This document shows positions 42,952-51,272 of a stretch of 64,000 nucleotides of DNA, one piece after another. The translations under genes and the position numbers were made by a program. This DNA is from Anaerosphaera multitolerans (GTDB lineage: Bacteria > Bacillota > Clostridia > Tissierellales > Peptoniphilaceae): contig NZ_RLIH01000001.1 of assembly GCF_004006535.1 (NCBI RefSeq), positions 62,001 through 126,000 of the forward strand, in the 5' to 3' direction. Below the pieces are notes generated by a model. It saw only the letters and a program-made list of their open reading frames with translations. It was not told the DNA's origin and did no database searches. The number at the start of each line of letters is the position of its first letter. Position 1 is the first letter of the stretch.

Positions 42952-43734
42952 TTACATGTTCTTTGACTTTTCCACCGCCGCATTTATAGCCTCAATTATT
43001 CCCCCTCTAAATGCCCTTTCCTCTAAAACTTTTAAACCCTCTATAGTTGTACCTCCCGGTGAAGTTACCATATCTTTTAACTCTCCAGGATGTTTTTCTG
43101 TCTCTAAGACCATTTTTGCTGAACCCATAACACTTTGTGCTATAAATTCATAGGCATCTCTTCTATTTAATCCATTTAATACAGCGCCATCGGCAGCCGC
43201 CTCTATAAACATATAGACATATGCAGGAAGAGAACCGCAAGCCGCAGAAAAAGCATTAAAGGAATCCTCGCTTATAATAGCTGCTCTTCCTATTAAATTA
43301 AAAATATTTTTAACTTCATCTCTTTCATCCTCTGATAAAAGTTCATTTGGACAGATGCCTGACATACCTTCATAGACCATTGCAGGTGTATTTGGCATTA
43401 CCATTGCAATTTTTCGACTTGGTAGAAGTTTTTCCAGTTTTTCCAAAGTAAATCCGGCTGCTATTGAAATCAATATTTTATCTTCGCTGAAAACTTCCCT
43501 AACTTCATCTATTACATCTGCGTACACCTTTGGCTTCACTGCTAAAATTATATATTTTGAATCTTTTACAACATCTCTATTATCTTTTTTTATTTCAACA
43601 TTTTTAAATTTCTCATATTCACTTAGTTTTTCCGGACTTTTATTAGAAATTATAAGTTCTCTACCGTTTTTTATAAGTCCGTGAGCTATTGCTCCTCCCA
43701 TGTTTCCAATTCCAATTATCCCTATTTTATCCAT
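42952..43734 (-). CDS. proC: pyrroline-5-carboxylate reductase ProC
   Basis: This 260-aa enzyme makes proline from pyrroline-5-carboxylate with NAD(P)H. The N-terminal Rossmann motif is IGIGNMGGAI (residues 6-15), ILAVKPK is near 65, PNTPA near 120, and the C-terminal catalytic segment DMVTSPGGTT near 226. Length is the usual 260-275. AGGAGG precedes the ATG. Confidence 0.96.
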   Translation of the reverse strand: MDKIGIIGIGNMGGAIAHGLIKNGRELIISNKSPEKLSEYEKFKNVEIKKDNRDVVKDSKYIILAVKPKVYADVIDEVREVFSEDKILISIAAGFTLEKLEKLLPSRKIAMVMPNTPAMVYEGMSGICPNELLSEDERDEVKNIFNLIGRAAIISEDSFNAFSAACGSLPAYVYMFIEAAADGAVLNGLNRRDAYEFIAQSVMGSAKMVLETEKHPGELKDMVTSPGGTTIEGLKVLEERAFRGGIIEAINAAVEKSKNM

Positions 43735-43797
43735 AGTGACCTCCTATTATTTATTATTGCACAAATTCCATTAATTTTCTACCTCTCTCCCCTTTTA

Positions 43798-43806
43798 TGC
43801 TATAAT
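43798..43806 (+). promoter_or_regulatory. extended -10 promoter of the second chromate transporter pair
   Basis: TGC followed by TATAAT (43801-43806) forms an extended -10 box 17 bases before the start codon at 43823. No clear -35 box is visible, which is usual for this type. Confidence 0.55.
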
Positions 43807-43822
43807 TAAAAGGGTGATTGCA

Positions 43823-44386
43823 ATGAAAAGAATATCTTTATCAAAATTATTTTTTACTTTTTTTAAAATTAATGCTTTGACTTTTGGAGGAGGTTACACC
43901 ATCGTTCCAATAGTAAAAGATGTCTTTGTAAATGATTTAAACTTAATAGACAATAATGAAATGACTGACTTAATAGCTCTTGCTCAAAGCGGACCTGGAG
44001 CTATGGCCATATCAACTTCAATATTAACGGGATACAAACTCAGAGGTCCCATAGGAGCTATAGTGTGTTTAATAGCTTCCACTTTGCCCTGTCTATTAAT
44101 TTTATCTCTGGTTTCCGTTTTCTATACTCAATTTAAAACGAATTTTTTTATTAAATCCGCCCTTGATGGAATTAGCGGTATTATTTGCGCAGTTCTTTTA
44201 ATTACCGTTTTTAATATGGGAAAGGCTGCCTATAAAAGCTATCCGGTTTTTTCATCTGTATTAATGGTACTGACATTTATACTTGGTTTCTTTATGAAAA
44301 TAAGTACAGCTCCTCTCCTTTTATTTTCAGCTCTAATGGGAGTAAGCGTATTTTTTATACTGGATAGGAGGGATAAAATTGAATAA
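43823..44386 (+). CDS. chromate transporter, first half of second split pair
   Basis: This 187-aa CHR domain has LTFGGGYTIVPIV near the N terminus and LAQSGPGAMAIST about residue 56. It is a divergent paralog of the half encoded at 5001. The ATG at 43823 follows AAGGGTG; the frame opens 3 codons earlier at a GTG that is part of the ribosome-binding site. It overlaps the partner gene by 8 bases. No LysR gene is adjacent, unlike the first pair. Confidence 0.9.
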   Translation: MKRISLSKLFFTFFKINALTFGGGYTIVPIVKDVFVNDLNLIDNNEMTDLIALAQSGPGAMAISTSILTGYKLRGPIGAIVCLIASTLPCLLILSLVSVFYTQFKTNFFIKSALDGISGIICAVLLITVFNMGKAAYKSYPVFSSVLMVLTFILGFFMKISTAPLLLFSALMGVSVFFILDRRDKIE

Positions 44387-44942
44387 TCTATTTGTTCAGC
44401 TTTATTTAACATTTCTGCAAATCGGAGTACTTGCCTTTGGAGGTGGTTATGCCACCATCCCCCTAATAGAAAAATTTATAGTCCATGGAAATAATTGGCT
44501 TAGTATGTCTGAATTTTTAGATTTAATTTCTATTTCTCAAATGACTCCCGGACCTATAGCTATTAACTCAGCAACATTTGTAGGTCAAAGGGTGGGAGGA
44601 TTTTTAGGTTCAGTAGTTGCTACGGCAGGATTTGTAACTCCTCAATTTATTATAATGATGATTTTCGGATATTTTTTATTTACTAAAAATAAAAAATTTA
44701 AAATTTTAAATTGGATTTTAAACGGAATTAAAGCTGGGATTGTATCACTTATATTAATTTCCGCAATTAATTTAATAGAGACCAGTATTTTCCCCGAAGG
44801 ATTTGCCAGTGCCAACATAGTTGTAATAGTCACTTTTATTTTAGGATTTATACTCTATATAAAGAAAGTGGACCTATTTAAATTAATAGGCCTTGGGGCA
44901 GTTCTTGGAATTCTTTTAAATTTTATTATGACACTAATTTAA
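44379..44942 (+). CDS. chromate transporter, second half of second split pair
   Basis: This 187-aa CHR domain has LAFGGGYATIPLI and ISISQMTPGPIAINSATFVG (about residue 48). It starts at TTG, preceded by AGGAGGG at good spacing, inside the end of the first-half gene. The two proteins should form a heterodimer. Whether the two pairs in this window are redundant or carry different anions is unknown. Confidence 0.9.
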   Translation: MNNLFVQLYLTFLQIGVLAFGGGYATIPLIEKFIVHGNNWLSMSEFLDLISISQMTPGPIAINSATFVGQRVGGFLGSVVATAGFVTPQFIIMMIFGYFLFTKNKKFKILNWILNGIKAGIVSLILISAINLIETSIFPEGFASANIVVIVTFILGFILYIKKVDLFKLIGLGAVLGILLNFIMTLI

Positions 44943-44960
44943 AAAAAATTAGTGTTTTTT
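44931..44960. terminator. terminator between the chromate and DUF1275 genes
   Basis: ACACTAATTT pairs with AAATTAGTGT around a poly-A loop that includes the stop codon; TTTTTT follows rightward. The leftward DUF1275 gene ends at its edge. Confidence 0.85.
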
Positions 44961-45696
44961 AATGCCCTCCGGGAACTATGTCAAAATCATCTTTTTCGGT
45001 TTTTAAATCCACAATCAACAGTCGAATAAAAACTATTGTCAGAGGAATTAAGGTTATAAATATGGATCTACCCAAGTACTTAGCTGAAAGAATTGTTCCG
45101 AAAATTCCCCCCACTATAAAAGCAAAAAGCATTTTAAAATGAACAAGTGAAACTTTAAAATATCTTTTGTCTTTATATCTTACAAAGTGTACTATGTTGT
45201 TTCCAAGCTGACGAATGTGATTTGTACAAAAAGTAGTTGCCATGGGAATCTCCTGAGCTCGTCTAAAGGTATTTAACCTCATTGATGAAATAAAATTAAT
45301 TGTAACCTGAGCAATTTCATAGGGTGCACTTTCAGGTAAAAGACCTAGAAAAATCACTGCCCCTATCTCTATAAAAATTAAAAGCGTCTCCCAATGGATT
45401 AGCTTTAATTTTCGCATAGGCTCATAAACATATTCTGAAATTATAGCTCCTAAAAGGTACGCACTCATTGGAATTAACAAATAAGCCGCCCTACTCCAAT
45501 CTCCGCTTCCTATTGCCATGGAAAATAAAACTAAATTTGCTGTTTGAGCATTGGAGAAAACGCCACCTCTTATACAATAAGTATAGGCTCCATAAAATCC
45601 GCTTACACACATAAGAACTATAAAAACCCAAAGTTTTTCAACTTCTAAGTATTTTTTACTTATTTTCTTTTTCGGCATTTCTAATTTATCAACCAT
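44959..45696 (-). CDS. DUF1275 (YoaK-like) membrane protein
   Basis: This 245-aa protein has about six helices. GGVFSNAQTANLVLFSMAIGSGDW (about residues 46-68) followed by SAYLLGA is the DUF1275 signature. Function of the family is not established; a link to YoaK is by sequence pattern only. The gene stands alone leftward. Confidence 0.88.
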   Translation of the reverse strand: MVDKLEMPKKKISKKYLEVEKLWVFIVLMCVSGFYGAYTYCIRGGVFSNAQTANLVLFSMAIGSGDWSRAAYLLIPMSAYLLGAIISEYVYEPMRKLKLIHWETLLIFIEIGAVIFLGLLPESAPYEIAQVTINFISSMRLNTFRRAQEIPMATTFCTNHIRQLGNNIVHFVRYKDKRYFKVSLVHFKMLFAFIVGGIFGTILSAKYLGRSIFITLIPLTIVFIRLLIVDLKTEKDDFDIVPGGH

Positions 45697-45765
45697 TTTA
45701 AGACACTTTCCCTTTTTATTTTATTATATTTCTACCTAAATCTTTTGTAAATATTCTCTTTGAAA

Positions 45766-45795
45766 TTGTGTGCTTATTATGCTCTGTGTTATAAT
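45766..45795 (+). promoter_or_regulatory. promoter of the DUF975 gene
   Basis: TTGTGT (45766-45771) is 18 bases from TATAAT (45790-45795), which is preceded by TGTG. The start codon follows 21 bases later. Confidence 0.6.
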
Positions 45796-45816
45796 TTTTA
45801 ACATGGAGGTAGGTCT

Positions 45817-46662
45817 ATGTGGACTAGAAAACAATTAAAAGACAAGGCCAAAGCACTACTTAAAAAATATTTTTGGAATGCTGTTATAGTGTGTTTATTA
45901 TTTACGATTATAGGTAATTTAATCTCCACTGAGAGTATTTTTACAAATAATTTAAATGAGAATAATATAGTTATTACTAATGAAAAAGAGCAATATATCC
46001 ACCCTTATGAGCATGATAAGGTTTTAAAAATAAATATGTTTAATGGTGTTTTTGATATTCGTACTTTTTCCAATAGAATTTTTCCTGAGGGTACTGCTGA
46101 AAATAATCTTCTTAGAGGAATTATTAAAATACCGGTGACTACCAGTACTTTAATAATTATTTCAATTTTTATAATTTTCTTGGGAGTGTTTATTTTTAAT
46201 CCTTTAAAAATAGGACTTGCCAGATTTTTTCTTAAATCCTATGAAGGTGATTCCCGGATTGGTTACCTGTTCAGTGCCTTTACAGATGGGACCTGGTTTA
46301 AAATGTCAATTAAACTCTTTATAAGAGATATTTACATTTTATTGTGGTTTTTACTTCTCTTTATTCCGGGAATTGTAAAGAGCTATCAATACTTCTATGT
46401 GGAATATATCCTGGCTGAAAACCCCGAACTTTCCATCTCTGAAGCCCTTGAAATCAGTAAAAAAATGACCGATGGAGAGAAATTTGATATTTTTGTACTG
46501 GAACTTTCCTTTATTGGATGGATTTTTTTAGCTAATTTATTATTTAATATTGGATATATATTGTTAAATCCATATATGTACGCAACCTATGCGGATTTAT
46601 ACTTAACTAAAAAGTACAGATCTGAATTTTATTATGAAGAAAACGAAGCAAGCTTTAACTAA
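45817..46662 (+). CDS. DUF975 membrane protein
   Basis: This 281-aa protein starts with the typical MWTRKQLKDKAKALLKKYFW and has about five helices. GLARFFLKS, IPGIVKSYQYFYVEYILAENP (about 185-205) and the SEALEISKKMTDGEK segment are family features. DUF975 proteins are common in Firmicutes; function unknown. An insertion of about 60 polar residues lies between the first two helices. TGGAGGT precedes the ATG. Confidence 0.88.
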   Translation: MWTRKQLKDKAKALLKKYFWNAVIVCLLFTIIGNLISTESIFTNNLNENNIVITNEKEQYIHPYEHDKVLKINMFNGVFDIRTFSNRIFPEGTAENNLLRGIIKIPVTTSTLIIISIFIIFLGVFIFNPLKIGLARFFLKSYEGDSRIGYLFSAFTDGTWFKMSIKLFIRDIYILLWFLLLFIPGIVKSYQYFYVEYILAENPELSISEALEISKKMTDGEKFDIFVLELSFIGWIFLANLLFNIGYILLNPYMYATYADLYLTKKYRSEFYYEENEASFN

Positions 46663-46670
46663 AAATTTGT

Positions 46671-46702
46671 AAATAAAAAGGACATCACTGTCCTTTTTAT
46701 TT
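46671..46702. terminator. bidirectional terminator ending the origin operon
   Basis: AAATAAAAAGGACA and TGTCCTTTTTATTT form a perfect 14-bp stem with a TCAC loop. It ends the DUF975 gene rightward and the long leftward dnaA-to-PsiE gene string; the latter's stop codon is inside it. Confidence 0.92.
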
Positions 46703-47335
46703 TACATTATAAACTTCTATATTTTTTACATTTCCCTTTTCCACAGACTTAATTTCGTAGTAGTACCTTCCGTCATCTACTACTCCATTTAATTCTATTT
46801 CCTCACCCTTACTGTTAAAGAGATGAAAAACCAATTCTCCCAAAGTTTCAAAACCCTGATCGTCTATGTCAAATTCATATACATGATTTATGTCGTTAAT
46901 ATGAGTCCCTGTAGTAAACAGTCCCCTATGTCTTGTTATAGCTATTTTTACATCAGAGGAGTCAACTAATAAGTACTTTCTTACTGCAAATAAAATAGCT
47001 ATGGCTATTACTCCTATTAACAAATCCGATACTCTTTCCGATTCTACCAGCATCTTTCTGGAGATAACCAATAAAATTAAGTGAATTATTGTGGAATCGT
47101 TATGAGCCACCATCAATAATACAAATTCCATAGCTATTACCAAGAGCAATACGTGGGATAGAAAGTTTTTAAATAAAATACTGCTTATTTCAGCGTTACT
47201 TTGCAATATATTGATATAATACCTTACAATGTCAGGTACGGAAATTAAAATTCCAACTACTAATGCCAAGGAAATTAAAATTTCAAAGGCAAATACTATC
47301 CTGTTTAACAACAATAAAAATTTTTTTCTTTTCAT
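46697..47335 (-). CDS. PsiE-like membrane protein with soluble C-terminal domain
   Basis: This 212-aa protein has four hydrophobic segments (about 10-33, 52-77, 80-92, 104-120) with the pattern of PsiE (LLVIAMEFVLLMV then RKMLVESERVSDLLIGVIAIAILFAVRKYLL), a phosphate-starvation-inducible family of unknown role. A C-terminal soluble domain of about 85 residues, rich in strands, is not part of classic PsiE. It follows the sigma factor gene after 29 bases and is probably in its operon. Confidence 0.6.
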   Translation of the reverse strand: MKRKKFLLLLNRIVFAFEILISLALVVGILISVPDIVRYYINILQSNAEISSILFKNFLSHVLLLVIAMEFVLLMVAHNDSTIIHLILLVISRKMLVESERVSDLLIGVIAIAILFAVRKYLLVDSSDVKIAITRHRGLFTTGTHINDINHVYEFDIDDQGFETLGELVFHLFNSKGEEIELNGVVDDGRYYYEIKSVEKGNVKNIEVYNVK

Positions 47336-47364
47336 TTTATTTGTCCCTATATTTTATTTTTTTG

Positions 47365-48153
47365 TTATACTTTCATAGTTTTATCAATCTCTTTTTTCAT
47401 CTTTTCCAGCACTTTTTTTTCAATTCTTGAAACTGTCATTTGAGAAATATTTAAGCTTTTAGCTATGGAAACCTGTGTCTTTTTATTAAAGTACCTATCT
47501 ACTAATATGGTCTTTTCCACGTCATTTAAATCTTCTATTAATTTTTCAAAAAAATCCTTTAATTCTATTTTATCAAAATATTTTTCATTTTCACCTATTA
47601 AATCTGAAAGATTTACTTCCTTATCGTCACTATTGGAATCATACATAACGTCTAAAGATTGAGGAGAGTATACTTTACTTGCCTCTATTGATTCCAATAT
47701 TTCTTCAGGTGTGCTGTCTAAATATTCCGCTATGTCGTTAATAGTAGGTGTTCTTTGATATTCCTGTGCTAAATGAACTTTTGCATCGTTAATTTTTTTA
47801 GATAATTCTTGAATTCTTCTAGGAACCCTTATAGTCCAACCCTTATCTCTAAAATATTTTTTTATTTCACCTATAATTGTTGGAGTTGCAAAGGAGGAAA
47901 ATTCATAACCCTTACTTAGGTCATATCTGTCTATTGCATAGATTAAACCTATTGAAGCCACTTGGTATATGTCATCATAATCTATACCTCTGCCTGAATA
48001 TTTTTTTGATAAAATTTCCGCAATATATAGATGTTCCTCTATTAAAATTTCTCGAATTTCAGGGTTATTTGTTTCCTTATATTCTTTAAATAGTTCCTTT
48101 CTCTCTTCCTTAGTAAGTTTTCTGTTTAAGTTGTAATATTCTTCTATTTTCAT
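47365..48153 (-). CDS. alternative sigma factor, SigB/SigF group
   Basis: This 262-aa sigma-70-family factor has regions 2, 3 and 4 but no region 1. Region 2 reads YDDIYQVASIGLIYAIDRYDLSKGYEFSSFATP-like (about 60-95), followed by the promoter-melting KGWTIRVPRRIQEL; the region 4.2 helix-turn-helix is TQVSIAKSLNISQMTVSRIEKK (about 228-250). Length and motifs fit SigB rather than SigF/SigG. It is encoded third in rsbV-rsbW-sigma order, as in stress modules. Confidence 0.93.
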   Translation of the reverse strand: MKIEEYYNLNRKLTKEERKELFKEYKETNNPEIREILIEEHLYIAEILSKKYSGRGIDYDDIYQVASIGLIYAIDRYDLSKGYEFSSFATPTIIGEIKKYFRDKGWTIRVPRRIQELSKKINDAKVHLAQEYQRTPTINDIAEYLDSTPEEILESIEASKVYSPQSLDVMYDSNSDDKEVNLSDLIGENEKYFDKIELKDFFEKLIEDLNDVEKTILVDRYFNKKTQVSIAKSLNISQMTVSRIEKKVLEKMKKEIDKTMKV

Positions 48154-48163
48154 AACATCAACC

Positions 48164-48508
48164 TTAAAGTTTTTTTACCATATAGAGAATCTCTTTGTCA
48201 AAAGAACTTTCATCAACGAGACAATCTATAATAGTAGTTGAAAGATAAAGGTCCTCAACCTCATTAATGGTATCCTCACATATTTCAGAAATTTTTATTT
48301 TCAAATCATCTTCAATTGCCAACTCTATATTAATATTTTCATTACACTGAAGTTTATAGGCAATGTTAAGTCCTTCTGTAACAGCCATTTTTATGTCTTC
48401 AAGTGTCTCTATGTCTATTTTTAAATTAGCTACAATTCCTGATATTAGAAGTCTTACTGAACTTATATATTCAGCTTTATTAGGTATTGTCAATAAAATT
48501 TTATCCAT
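48164..48508 (-). CDS. RsbW-like anti-sigma factor with lost ATP-binding motifs
   Basis: This 114-aa protein aligns with RsbW/SpoIIAB at its start (LLTIPNKAEYISSVRLLISGIV, then LEDIKMAVTEGLNIA). It is short (usual length 140-160). The N box is shortened (EGLN rather than EACTNAVxHAY), the ATP-binding DxGxxFD segment is replaced by SEICEDTINE, and the GGLGL lid is absent. It is therefore unlikely to be a working Ser kinase, but may still bind sigma. It starts 1 base after the rsbV stop. Confidence 0.78.
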   Translation of the reverse strand: MDKILLTIPNKAEYISSVRLLISGIVANLKIDIETLEDIKMAVTEGLNIAYKLQCNENINIELAIEDDLKIKISEICEDTINEVEDLYLSTTIIDCLVDESSFDKEILYMVKKL

Positions 48509-48509
48509 C

Positions 48510-48818
48510 TTAAGACCTCATTTCAAAAACATTGTCAAGTTTCGTTATTGTAAATAATTTTTTAATGCTATTTTTAATATTTGTTATTGCTATTTTATTA
48601 TTATCCTTTTCAATTTCATTTAATATATAGATTAAAGCTCCCAATCCTGTGGAATCTATATATTCCAATTCACTTCCATCAATTAAGATATTTTTTTTGT
48701 TTTCATTGTAAACTTTAAGCACAGTATCTTTAAATTCTGAAATTGTATAGATATCAAGTTCTCCTATTGGATGTATTATTAACTCTTCTTCAACTTCATA
48801 ATCCATTTTGAAAGTCAT
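48510..48818 (-). CDS. anti-anti-sigma factor, STAS domain (RsbV-like)
   Basis: This 102-aa STAS protein has the signature ILIDGSELEYIDSTGLGALI (about residues 45-64), in which Ser of DSTG is the residue normally phosphorylated by the anti-sigma kinase. It should bind the RsbW-like protein and free the sigma factor. AGGAGGT precedes the ATG, 24 bases after the gyrA stop and with no terminator between them. Confidence 0.92.
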   Translation of the reverse strand: MTFKMDYEVEEELIIHPIGELDIYTISEFKDTVLKVYNENKKNILIDGSELEYIDSTGLGALIYILNEIEKDNNKIAITNIKNSIKKLFTITKLDNVFEMRS

Positions 48819-48842
48819 TTTTACCTCCTAACTCGACAAAGA

Positions 48843-51263
48843 CTAATCTCCTATATATTTTGCAACTGCCACTATATCAGAATCTTTAATATTCATTAGT
48901 TTAACACCTGATGTAGATCTGCCCATTATGGAAATTCCCTCTGTTTCAATTCGAATTATCACACCTGCAGATGTAATCATCATTATTTCATCATTTCTGT
49001 CTATTACTTTTGCAGAAATTAAGTCTCCTGTCTTTTCTTTGACTTTATAGGTAATTATTCCTTTTCCAGCTCTTGATTGGGACCTATATTCTTTTAAAGG
49101 AGTCATTTTTCCATATCCTTTTTCTGATATTACCAATAGGTACTTATCATCTTGTACTACGTCAAAAGCAACTACTTCATCGTCACTATCCAACTCTATT
49201 GATTTAACACCCATTGAGCTTCTACCTGTAAGTCTTATTTCCTCTTCCTTAAACCTAATGCTCTTACCTTTTTTAGTAACTAAAATTACCTCTTCATTTC
49301 CCTTAGTAAGTTTCGTTGCAATTATGCTGTCATTTTCTTTCAGTGTCATTCCTATAATACCTGATTTTCTAATATTTTTAAACTCTTCAAAGGATATTCT
49401 TTTTATTATTCCAAATCTCGTTGCCATTACTATATTTAAGTCAGGATCGTAGTCTCTTACAGGAATAATAGATTGAACCATTTCTCCTTTAGATAAATTC
49501 AATATATTTATAATCGCAGTTCCCTTTGCATGTCTTGAACTTTCAGGTATTTCATAGGCTTTTAACTTATAAACTCTTCCCAAGTTTGTAAAGAAGAATA
49601 TGGAGTCGTGAGTTGAAGTTATAAACAGATCATTTACAAAGTCCTCTTCTCTTGTAGTAAGGGCCGAAACTCCTCTTCCTCCACGTTTTTGAGGTTTATA
49701 GGTTCCCTCGGGCATTCTCTTTATATAGCCAAATTGAGTTAAGGTTATAACTACGTCTTCTTCTTTTATAATGTCTTCTAAATCTATTTCTTCAGCGGTG
49801 GGTTTAATAACAGTTCTTCTTAAATCTCCGAACTTATCCTTTATTTCCAAAAGTTCCTCTTTTATTAAATCCATTAAAACGCTGTGATTTTCTAAAATTT
49901 CAGTTAATCTTGCAATAGTTTTTATAAGTTCTTTATATTCTTCGTCAAGTTTTTCTCTTTCCAAACCTGTAAGTCTTTTAATTCTCATATCCAATATTGC
50001 CTGACCTTGGATATCCGAAAGTCCAAATTCCTCTGTAAATTTAGCCTTTGCATCTTCATCAGTTCTGGATTGTCTTGTAATTTCAATAATTCTATCTATA
50101 TTGTCAAGAGCTATCTTTAAACCTTCAACTATATGTGCTCTTGCCTTTGCCTTGTCCAGTTCAAACTTAGTCCTTCTTGTAACTACTTCAATTTGATGGT
50201 CTACATAGTGGGAAATAAGTTCCTTTAAGGACAATACTTTCGGAACTCCGTTTACAAGAGCAAGATTTATTATTCCAAAAGTTACTTGCATTTGAGTATT
50301 TTTATAAAGTTTATTTAAAACCACATTTGGATTTGAATCACGCTTTAAGTCAATTACTATTTTTATTCCCTTCCTTGTAGATTCATCTCTAATTGCGGAA
50401 ATACCCTCTATTTCCTTTTCCTTTACAAGGTCGTAAATCTTCATCACCAAGTTAGATTTATTTACCTGGTAGGGAATTTCAGAAATTACAATTCTATTTT
50501 TATTTTTAACTTCTTCAATTTCAGCAACTGCACGAACTTGAATTTTTCCCCTTCCTGTTTTATAGGCGGACTTTATTCCCTCTTTGCCCATAATTTGAGC
50601 ACCTGTTGGAAAATCCGGTCCCTTTATAGTGTTCATTAATTCTTCAACAGTTATATCTTCATTGTCAATATACTCTATAACTCCGTCTATTACTTCATTT
50701 AAATTATGGGGAGCCATATTTGTAGCCATACCTACGGCTATACCTGATGAACCGTTTACCAATAAATTTGGAAATCTTGAAGGAAGTACTACAGGTTCTA
50801 TTTCCGTCTCATCAAAGTTGGATTTAAAATCCACTGTATCCTTGTTAATATCTCTTAACATTTCAAGGGCAAGTCTTGTCATTCTAACTTCAGTATAACG
50901 CATTGCCGCAGCGCCGTCTCCGTCTATATTACCGAAGTTACCCTGTCCGTCCACTAATGGATATCTGGTATTAAAAGGTTGAGCAAGTCTAACTGTGGCA
51001 TCATAAATTGAAGAGTCACCGTGGGGGTGAAACTTACCCATAACATCTCCCACAAGTCTTGCTGATTTTTTATAGGAGGTATTTGGATTAAGACCTAAAA
51101 CTTGCATTCCGTACAATATCCTTCTGTGAACAGGTTTTAATCCGTCCCTTACATCAGGCAGTGCACGTGATACAATTACACTCATTGAGTAGTCCAAATA
51201 AGAACTTCTCATCTTCTTATCAAGATCTACATTAATTATTCCATTTTCGTTTATCTCTGTCAT
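48843..51263 (-). CDS. gyrA: DNA gyrase subunit A
   Basis: This 806-aa subunit breaks and rejoins DNA. The catalytic Tyr is in AAMRYTEVR (about residue 122) and the quinolone region reads [14 protein letters not shown], with Ser and Asp at the E. coli 83 and 87 positions, so it is wild-type for resistance. The C-terminal beta-pinwheel shows repeated [13 protein letters not shown]-like blades and the GyrA box PQKRGGRG (about residue 532). It lies 9 bases after gyrB. Confidence 0.98.
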   Translation of the reverse strand: MTEINENGIINVDLDKKMRSSYLDYSMSVIVSRALPDVRDGLKPVHRRILYGMQVLGLNPNTSYKKSARLVGDVMGKFHPHGDSSIYDATVRLAQPFNTRYPLVDGQGNFGNIDGDGAAAMRYTEVRMTRLALEMLRDINKDTVDFKSNFDETEIEPVVLPSRFPNLLVNGSSGIAVGMATNMAPHNLNEVIDGVIEYIDNEDITVEELMNTIKGPDFPTGAQIMGKEGIKSAYKTGRGKIQVRAVAEIEEVKNKNRIVISEIPYQVNKSNLVMKIYDLVKEKEIEGISAIRDESTRKGIKIVIDLKRDSNPNVVLNKLYKNTQMQVTFGIINLALVNGVPKVLSLKELISHYVDHQIEVVTRRTKFELDKAKARAHIVEGLKIALDNIDRIIEITRQSRTDEDAKAKFTEEFGLSDIQGQAILDMRIKRLTGLEREKLDEEYKELIKTIARLTEILENHSVLMDLIKEELLEIKDKFGDLRRTVIKPTAEEIDLEDIIKEEDVVITLTQFGYIKRMPEGTYKPQKRGGRGVSALTTREEDFVNDLFITSTHDSIFFFTNLGRVYKLKAYEIPESSRHAKGTAIINILNLSKGEMVQSIIPVRDYDPDLNIVMATRFGIIKRISFEEFKNIRKSGIIGMTLKENDSIIATKLTKGNEEVILVTKKGKSIRFKEEEIRLTGRSSMGVKSIELDSDDEVVAFDVVQDDKYLLVISEKGYGKMTPLKEYRSQSRAGKGIITYKVKEKTGDLISAKVIDRNDEIMMITSAGVIIRIETEGISIMGRSTSGVKLMNIKDSDIVAVAKYIGD

Positions 51264-51272
51264 TACAGCCTC

